Assembly (NCBI GenBank): GCA_910583725.1
Contig: CAJTXZ010000004.1
Location: forward strand, 1-25,917
Source: an uncultured Vampirovibrio sp.
GTDB lineage: Bacteria > Cyanobacteriota > Vampirovibrionia > Gastranaerophilales > Gastranaerophilaceae
Direction: 5' to 3'
Length of the DNA: 25,917 nt
The notes under the pieces: generated by a model
Told to the model about the DNA's origin: nothing
What the model saw: only the letters and a program-made list of their open reading frames with translations
The model's database searches: none
Program-made: the position numbers and the translations under genes
Shown here: positions 23,652 through 25,917 of the stretch, piece after piece
How the letters are laid out: each line of letters opens with the position of its first letter
How positions within the stretch are numbered: position 1 is the stretch's first letter

Positions 23652-25349
23652 CTACATTTTTTCAGGAGCACTCACCTTTAATAGTTTAAGTGCCAAAGCA
23701 AGCACATTTCGAACAGAAGCCACAACCAAAAGACGGCTTTTAGTCAATTCTTTATTATCTGAAAGCACACGCGTAAAGTTATAGAAATGATGAAAATCAT
23801 TGGCTAAATTTATCGCATAGCTGCACAAAAGATATGGAGCCCTGTTCTTTGACGCCCCTATAACTGCACTTTTAAACTCTTCCAGCCTTAAAATCAAACG
23901 CCTAGCAGCATCCTTTGCCTTCACATCATCTTCTTCATAAAGGCCGGATATTTTAGGTACGAGAAGTAAGCTGTCAAGTTCCTCTTTTTGAATAAACGGC
24001 GGCAATTCTTCTCCTGATTCAGTATCAAGCTTGTTTTCAGTTGCCCTTCTTAGAATAGAACAGCATCTGGCATGGGCATATTGCACGTAAAACACAGGGT
24101 TTTGGTCATTTTTTTGTTTCGCTAAATCCACATCAAAATCAAGCGTCGTATCAATGCTTCTAATTAACATCCAAAACCTTGTTGCATCAACACCAACTTC
24201 ATCCACCAATTCATCGAGCGTCACCATCTTTTTTCTTTTGCCCATACGAACGGTTTCGCCGTTTTGGATAATATTTACAAGCTGCCCCAATAACACCTCA
24301 AGATTATTGCTGTCATAGCCAAGAGCGTCAATTGAAGCCCTCATCCTTGGAATATACCCATGATGATCTGCACCCCAAATATTGATAAGGTGTTCAAATC
24401 CCCTGTCAAACTTATTTTTATGATAGGCAATATCCGCCGTAAGATACGTATTTGTGCCGTCACTCTTTTTTAGCACCCTATCTTGATCATCAGTATAATC
24501 AGTGCTTCTAAACCAAACTGCACCGTCTTTTTCATACAATTTGCCAGCCTGATTAAGCGCCTCTATACACTTTTCCACCTCATGATTTTTATAAAGCGTG
24601 GTCTCCGAAAAAAAGCAGTCAAAATGTGTATTAAATTTTTCCAATAGCTCCTTTTGAAGTCTCAGCATATCTTTTTTGGCAAATTCACCATATGATTCAT
24701 CACTACCCGATTCAACATATCGTTTGGCGCAATCTATTAAATACTCGCCCCTATAGGCATCCTCAGGCCATTCAACCTTCTTGCCCGCTAATTCTTTAAC
24801 CCTTAATTCTAAAGACATAGCAAGCTTATTTATCTGGTTTCCGGCATCATTTATATAAAATTCCTGATAAACGCTGTGGCCTGTAAATTTCAATATTTCA
24901 GCCAAGGAAGAACCAAGTGCCGCCCATCTTCCATGCCCAATGTGAAAAGGCCCGGTCGGGTTTGCGCTCACATATTCAATATTTACCTTTTTGCCATTGC
25001 CAAGGTTGATTTTGCCGTAATTTTCACCTTCACTGATAATTTCTGTAACGATTTTTTTTAAGAAATTTTCTTCAAGCTTAAAATTTATAAACCCGGCAGC
25101 CGTATTAACTGAAAAATCAACAGGCTCAATACATTCACAAACAGCCTTCGCTATTAAAGGCGGAGCCATCTTTGCATTCCTTGCAAGGGATGAGACATTC
25201 ACGCTAAAATCGCCAAATTCAGGGTTTTTTGGCACCTCACAAATAAAATTTATACCGTTAATATCGGATAAACTTCCAAGTTTATTATCCTTAATTGCCG
25301 CATTCACGGCTGTTTTTACAGCATCAATAAAAAAATCTTTAATCATCAT
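23652..25349 (-). CDS. argS: arginyl-tRNA synthetase
   Basis: Class I aminoacyl-tRNA synthetase that charges tRNA-Arg. The N-terminal additional domain (1-115) includes EVPKNPEFGDFSVNV. NPTGPFHIGHGRW (130-142) has the HIGH signature. The second signature is atypical: VRMGKRKKMVTL in place of the common MSKRAGN-type loop, with the Lys-Arg kept. VDATRFWMLIRS, LDFDVDLAK and NPVFYVQYAHARCCSILRRA lead into the DALR anticodon-binding helices, ending LALKLLKVSAPEKM. The frame extends to 25400, but MMIKDFFIDAV at 25349 (or 25346) matches the family start, giving 565 residues. Neither start has a strong ribosome site. Confidence 0.96.
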   Translation of the reverse strand: MMIKDFFIDAVKTAVNAAIKDNKLGSLSDINGINFICEVPKNPEFGDFSVNVSSLARNAKMAPPLIAKAVCECIEPVDFSVNTAAGFINFKLEENFLKKIVTEIISEGENYGKINLGNGKKVNIEYVSANPTGPFHIGHGRWAALGSSLAEILKFTGHSVYQEFYINDAGNQINKLAMSLELRVKELAGKKVEWPEDAYRGEYLIDCAKRYVESGSDESYGEFAKKDMLRLQKELLEKFNTHFDCFFSETTLYKNHEVEKCIEALNQAGKLYEKDGAVWFRSTDYTDDQDRVLKKSDGTNTYLTADIAYHKNKFDRGFEHLINIWGADHHGYIPRMRASIDALGYDSNNLEVLLGQLVNIIQNGETVRMGKRKKMVTLDELVDEVGVDATRFWMLIRSIDTTLDFDVDLAKQKNDQNPVFYVQYAHARCCSILRRATENKLDTESGEELPPFIQKEELDSLLLVPKISGLYEEDDVKAKDAARRLILRLEEFKSAVIGASKNRAPYLLCSYAINLANDFHHFYNFTRVLSDNKELTKSRLLVVASVRNVLALALKLLKVSAPEKM

Positions 25350-25676
25350 AAAGCTATTATATAATAAATTTGCTAATTCTGGCCCAATTATTATATACAT
25401 TTTTACAAAAAAGCTTAACCTGATTTTACAATTGATATCTTATACAAAATAAGCACACCCGAAACTTTCAATAAAGCCCCAAGGTCTCACTAACCGCCCG
25501 TTTTACAAAAACATCCTGCAGCTGGCCGCAAAATTCCCCACAGCTCTTATAAACTTTCTATCTTCTAAATTTCCTCCCGCAATCTTTGTAAATTTTTATT
25601 TCAATTATTAATAATTCTTTACAAATACCGTAAAATCACACACAGAAAGACTCTTGAAGAACCTAAAAAAAATTCA
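25350..25676. other. gene-free divergent intergenic region
   Basis: Lies between argS (minus) and the repeat protein (plus). No T-box core or other riboswitch is recognisable in the argS leader. It contains a locally GC-richer patch around 25475-25550 but no clear hairpin terminator. Confidence 0.5.
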
Positions 25677-25688
25677 CCCCCCCCCCCC
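25677..25688. repeat. homopolymer tract of 12 C
   Basis: Twelve consecutive C in strongly AT-rich intergenic DNA, ending 58 bases before the ATG at 25747. The position suits a promoter or upstream element of that gene. Confidence 0.95.
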
Positions 25689-25746
25689 GCAAAAAATTTA
25701 TTTTGGTATTTTTATATATTTGTAAAAAAAATGAAAAGGAAAAAAT

Positions 25747-25917
25747 ATGATTAAACCGCTAATTATGTTTGATGTGTACGGAAAACCTGCCATACAAAAA
25801 ATCGCAGGAAAGACGCAAAATATAGCTGCAACAGTGTCAAAAAATATGAAACCGCAGGCTCAAGATACAGTTGCAACAGTGTCAAAAAATATGAAACCAC
25901 CAATTCTACTTGATTCG
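25747..25917 (+). CDS. repeat-bearing orphan protein, 5' part only
   Basis: Open to the window end: 57 codons are visible. The leader MIKPLIMFDVYGKPAIQKIAG resembles that of the orphan at 17213. Two 15-residue units, ATVSKNMKP-x6, follow (DNA period 45, with a 26-base identical block at 25828-25853 and 25873-25898), so the protein is likely a longer tandem-repeat product. An AAAAGGA ribosome site precedes the ATG. Function is unknown. Confidence 0.65.
   Translation, partial: MIKPLIMFDVYGKPAIQKIAGKTQNIAATVSKNMKPQAQDTVATVSKNMKPPILLDS

Noticed and set aside
25350..25676. T-box riboswitch in the argS leader
   Set aside because: No T-box core sequence or specifier-loop structure could be recognised and no terminator hairpin precedes the gene.

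Overview
The window is AT-rich bacterial DNA with short intergenic regions, Shine-Dalgarno-type starts and the standard genetic code. My best guess is a gut Candidatus Gastranaerophilales / Melainabacteria-type organism (non-photosynthetic Cyanobacteriota). This rests on the number of lineage-restricted hypothetical proteins that begin with a short disordered leader and an [IL]-x-F-x-[GAR]-like motif, together with a PPi-dependent phosphofructokinase. It comes from recall of that group, not from a search, so I hold it at moderate confidence. The housekeeping genes alone do not fix the taxon.

Layout. (1) 1-144: two exact 55-bp repeat copies with an 89-bp period. The sequence begins exactly on one copy, as a contig end would. 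(2) 360-3666: surface-glycan genes, namely UDP-galactopyranose mutase, a GT2 glycosyltransferase and, convergent to them, a GT-B glycosyltransferase. (3) 3763-3956: a complete tRNA-Gly(GCC) unit with promoter and terminator on the minus strand. (4) 4019-4209 and 7350-7532: two copies of a ~185-bp palindrome-ended intergenic repeat. They flank a 400-residue orphan protein and PPi-phosphofructokinase. (5) 7560-8726: two diverged paralogues of an unknown small protein. (6) 8884-11060: MscL with a zinc-ribbon tail, YchF, and a META-domain lipoprotein. (7) 11223-15175: three orphan proteins, one built of three ~80-residue modules and one large protein with recurring W-x2-L-S-x2-E motifs. (8) 15383-16974: ndk-tgt operon. 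(9) 17213-18705: a repeat-bearing orphan and a small orphan. (10) 18779-19989: rpsL-rpsG, closed by a strong terminator without fusA/tuf. (11) 20072-22796: divergent GNAT acetyltransferase and radical SAM/SPASM protein, then a small orphan. (12) 22797-23651: long gene-poor stretch with tRNA-Ile(GAT). (13) 23652-25349: argS. (14) 25747-end: start of a second repeat-bearing protein behind a 12-C homopolymer.

How they fit together. The recognised genes are core functions: translation (rpsL, rpsG, argS, two tRNAs, tgt, ychF), nucleotide and sugar metabolism (ndk, pfp), osmotic protection (mscL) and envelope glycans. Between them lie about ten orphan genes. The most unusual signals are the palindrome-ended repeat family, whose ends show a compensatory base-pair change; the shared N-terminal motif on otherwise unrelated orphans; and two low-complexity repeat proteins, each with a long homopolymer about 60-70 bp before its start codon.
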